Below are positions 62,228 through 64,000 of a stretch of 64,000 bases of DNA, in pieces; position 1 is the first letter of the stretch, and every line of letters starts with the position of its first letter. This stretch comes from Eggerthella sp. (lineage in GTDB: Bacteria > Actinomycetota > Coriobacteriia > Coriobacteriales > Eggerthellaceae): assembly GCA_030540085.1 (NCBI GenBank), contig JAUNWY010000007.1, positions 33,299-97,298 on the forward strand, given 5' to 3'. Below the pieces are notes generated by a model, which ran no database searches, was not told where the DNA came from, and was given only the letters and a program-made list of their open reading frames with translations. The position numbers and the translations under genes are program-made.

Positions 62228-63349
62228 CTACTCGAAATGATCGGCGGCATCCTCAAGCAGCTCGATGATGTTGATGCCTTGCGGGCACATATCCTCGCAG
62301 GCGCCGCATTGAATGCAAACGGAGGCGCGGCCGTCACGGGTTTGCCAGGCGTACTGGCTCTTCGCAAATTCGCGGTTCTCGGTCATCTTCTCCAAGTTCA
62401 GCAAGCCCAAGGCTTCGGGAATCTTCACGCCAGCGGGGCAATCTTTCACGCAATAGCGGCAGTTGGTGCAAGGGATCAACCCTACACTCTTCAGAGCGTC
62501 AACCGCATCGCCCAACGCTTTTTCTTCGGAAGCGTCAAAAGGCTCGTTTTCTTTCCATTCGCGCACGTTTTCCTGAATCTGCTCTAACGTCGATACACCC
62601 GAGAGCACGCTGATAACGTTGGACAGGTTGTAGCAGAATCGATAGGCCCACGAAACCACGCTCTTGTCGGGGTCGGCCGCTTTCAACACGCTTGCGCCGC
62701 GTTCCGGCAAGTCCGCCAAGCGACCGCCGCGGGCGGGCTCCATAATCACAACGGGTACACCATGCTTTTGCGCAACTTCCATGCATTTGCGCGATTCCAC
62801 CACGGGGTCTTCCCAGTCAAGGTAATTCACCTGCAGCTGGACAAAATCCATATCGGGATGATCGGTAAGCAACTTGTCCAGCGTTTCGGCGTTGTCATGC
62901 ATCGAGAAGCCCAAGTGCTTGATAACGCCTTCGGCCTTCTTCTGCGCGGCCCATTCCCACATTCCGTACTCATCGAATTTCGCCGTGCGCGCACCGCCCA
63001 TGTTGTGCAGCAGGTAGAAGTCGATGTAGTCAGTACCCAGACGCTCCAGCGAAGTATCCAGACACGCTTTAGCATCTTCGGCGGTTGGCTGAGCCCAAGC
63101 CAGACACTTGGTGGCGATAGTAAATGAATCGCGCGGATAGCGCTCAACCAGCGCCTTGCGCATGGCAACTTCCGATTCGCCTTCATGGTAGACGTAGGCG
63201 GTATCGAAATACGTGCCGCCAGCTTCTATGAACGTGTCGACCATCTTCTTCAAGTGCTCGATGTCGATGCTCTTCTGATCCTTGGGATCAGTAAGAGGCA
63301 AACGCATGCAGCCAAAACCGAGCTTAGGGGTATCCAAAAGATTGCTCAT
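62228..63349 (-). CDS. Aldo/keto reductase with C-terminal 4Fe-4S ferredoxin domain
   Basis: The 373-aa protein has an aldo/keto-reductase barrel (GFGCMRLPL, FDTAYVYHEGESE with the catalytic Asp and Tyr, ATKCLAW with the Lys, and FYLLHNMGGA with the His). From about residue 295 a two-cluster ferredoxin part follows: CTNCRYCVKDCP and CIQCGACEDMCP. Such fusions are common in anaerobes and probably transfer electrons between ferredoxin and a carbonyl substrate. The substrate is not known. It is monocistronic; a palindromic element lies just after its stop. The presence of two 4Fe-4S clusters fits an anaerobic lifestyle. Confidence 0.93.
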   Translation of the reverse strand: MSNLLDTPKLGFGCMRLPLTDPKDQKSIDIEHLKKMVDTFIEAGGTYFDTAYVYHEGESEVAMRKALVERYPRDSFTIATKCLAWAQPTAEDAKACLDTSLERLGTDYIDFYLLHNMGGARTAKFDEYGMWEWAAQKKAEGVIKHLGFSMHDNAETLDKLLTDHPDMDFVQLQVNYLDWEDPVVESRKCMEVAQKHGVPVVIMEPARGGRLADLPERGASVLKAADPDKSVVSWAYRFCYNLSNVISVLSGVSTLEQIQENVREWKENEPFDASEEKALGDAVDALKSVGLIPCTNCRYCVKDCPAGVKIPEALGLLNLEKMTENREFAKSQYAWQTRDGRASVCIQCGACEDMCPQGINIIELLEDAADHFE

Positions 63350-63950
63350 AGGGGCTCCTTGCCTGATCTTCTACAAATCCTCAGCGCCTATTGTAGCGGA
63401 AATCAAATTTTAGTAACGTGGCGTTACTTATTTTTACGAGAGAGCAATATCGCAGCACGCACGGGCGAAAGCCCCAGTCCACAGTGCCGCCCTGTGCTCC
63501 ACACCGGGCCGACCCGCAACGCCACCCGCATTTCACGCCACCGCGCCTGGGCCACATCACTATGCCGCACATGTGCAGCGCCCAACGCTGCGCCTGGGCC
63601 ACATCCTAGCGCCGCATTGAGTCCGCCCCAGCCCCGCCCTGCATCGCACCGAGCCGACCCGCACCCCCAGCGCCACCTCGAGTCCACGACGTCGCGTGCC
63701 GTGCACACCCCCAGCGCCGCCTCGAGCCCACAGCGCCACGCGCCGAGACTACGATGCCCCGCACAGGGTCCGTAACATCCCCCCCCCGGTACTATCTCGG
63801 GACTGCTCCAAGGGCTCAGAAACAAAAAATCGGTTCGAATTGCAACTTTTTTGTGATTGGCAATTGTTACGTGGCAGCAAAACTCGGATCAGGGTACAAA
63901 ACCGCAACAAAAACGGCTTATTTCCGTCCTGAAGAAGCAAAGCTGAGTAG
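63350..63950. other. Intergenic GC-rich region with short repeats
   Basis: No gene was recognised. Bases 63430-63780 are GC-rich with imperfect repeats. GCGCCTGGGCCACATC occurs at 63543-63558 and 63590-63605, 47 bases apart. CCCCCAGCGCC with CTCGAG after it occurs near 63665 and 63708. A C9 run lies at 63779-63787. The stretch after 63790 is AT-richer and may include a promoter. Confidence 0.45.
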
Positions 63951-63952
63951 TG

Positions 63953-64000
63953 TCCCGAATGTTGGTGTCAGCCCGCCTGGAACCTTCTTCATTCTACGCC
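63953..64000 (+). mobile_element. Possible edge of an insertion sequence, cut by the right window end
   Basis: The sequence beginning GTAGTGTCCCGAATGTTGGT has the look of an IS256-type terminal repeat (GTGTCC followed by TTGGTGT-like sequence). No transposase is inside the window; the element would extend to the right. This is a motif-level guess only. Confidence 0.3.

Overview
The window looks like a chromosomal segment from a Gram-positive, moderately high-GC actinobacterium of the class Coriobacteriia, most likely Eggerthellaceae. This placement is an inference from gene content. The evidence is a CIRCE-controlled htpG, cell-wall choline-binding repeats, actinobacterial-style large membrane proteins, and a phosphonate operon ending in a PHP-domain phosphodiesterase of the type characterised from Eggerthella lenta. 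No rRNA or tRNA gene was seen.

Region 1 (1-25.3 kb) is an envelope glycopolymer locus. It has six glycosyltransferases (a seventh, paralogous one is at 28.9-30.1 kb), three LicD-type phosphotransferases, a Wzx-type flippase, an ATP-grasp enzyme, a membrane acyltransferase, a large DUF6541-type membrane protein, a TagD-like cytidylyltransferase and a TagGH/Wzm-Wzt-type ABC exporter. In its middle sits a phosphocholine module: a fused winged-helix/LicC/LicA protein, a LicB-like choline permease, and two secreted proteins with long arrays of choline-binding repeats. One of these carries an L,D-transpeptidase domain and the other a lysozyme-like domain. Together the genes would build a polymer, decorate it with phosphocholine, export it and supply proteins that bind it. 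Two of these genes carry apparent in-frame nonsense codons: a TGA at a repeat Trp of the transpeptidase, and a TAA at codon 6 of the best licCA start.

Region 2 (25.4-36.6 kb) holds regulatory and toxin-like genes: a Fic protein with a six-copy operator-like array, a HipBA pair with two palindromic operators, another glycosyltransferase, proC, htpG, and a DUF4143 AAA ATPase whose promoter lies inside a perfect 22-bp inverted repeat. A decayed stretch follows, including a truncated ugd.

Region 3 (36.9-45.2 kb) is an accessory, probably defence-related island: a HEPN-like gene and a second gene, both broken by homopolymer frameshifts, a large intact STAND-type NTPase, and IS3 transposase fragments abutting the 3' end of a hexapeptide acetyltransferase. 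Region 4 (45.4-50.7 kb) has a CNNM/CorC-type protein, two arrays of about 41-bp repeats, a beta-lactamase-like membrane protein and a CmpB-type membrane protein.

Region 5 (50.97-61.87 kb) is a complete minus-strand C-P lyase operon, phnDCEEGHIJKML plus phnPP. Its genes mostly overlap or abut. An Fe-S aldo/keto reductase follows, and the window ends with a probable IS edge. A family of nested palindromic elements recurs directly 3' of genes at 25.4, 45.3, 50.7-50.96 and 62.1 kb and probably supplies terminators.
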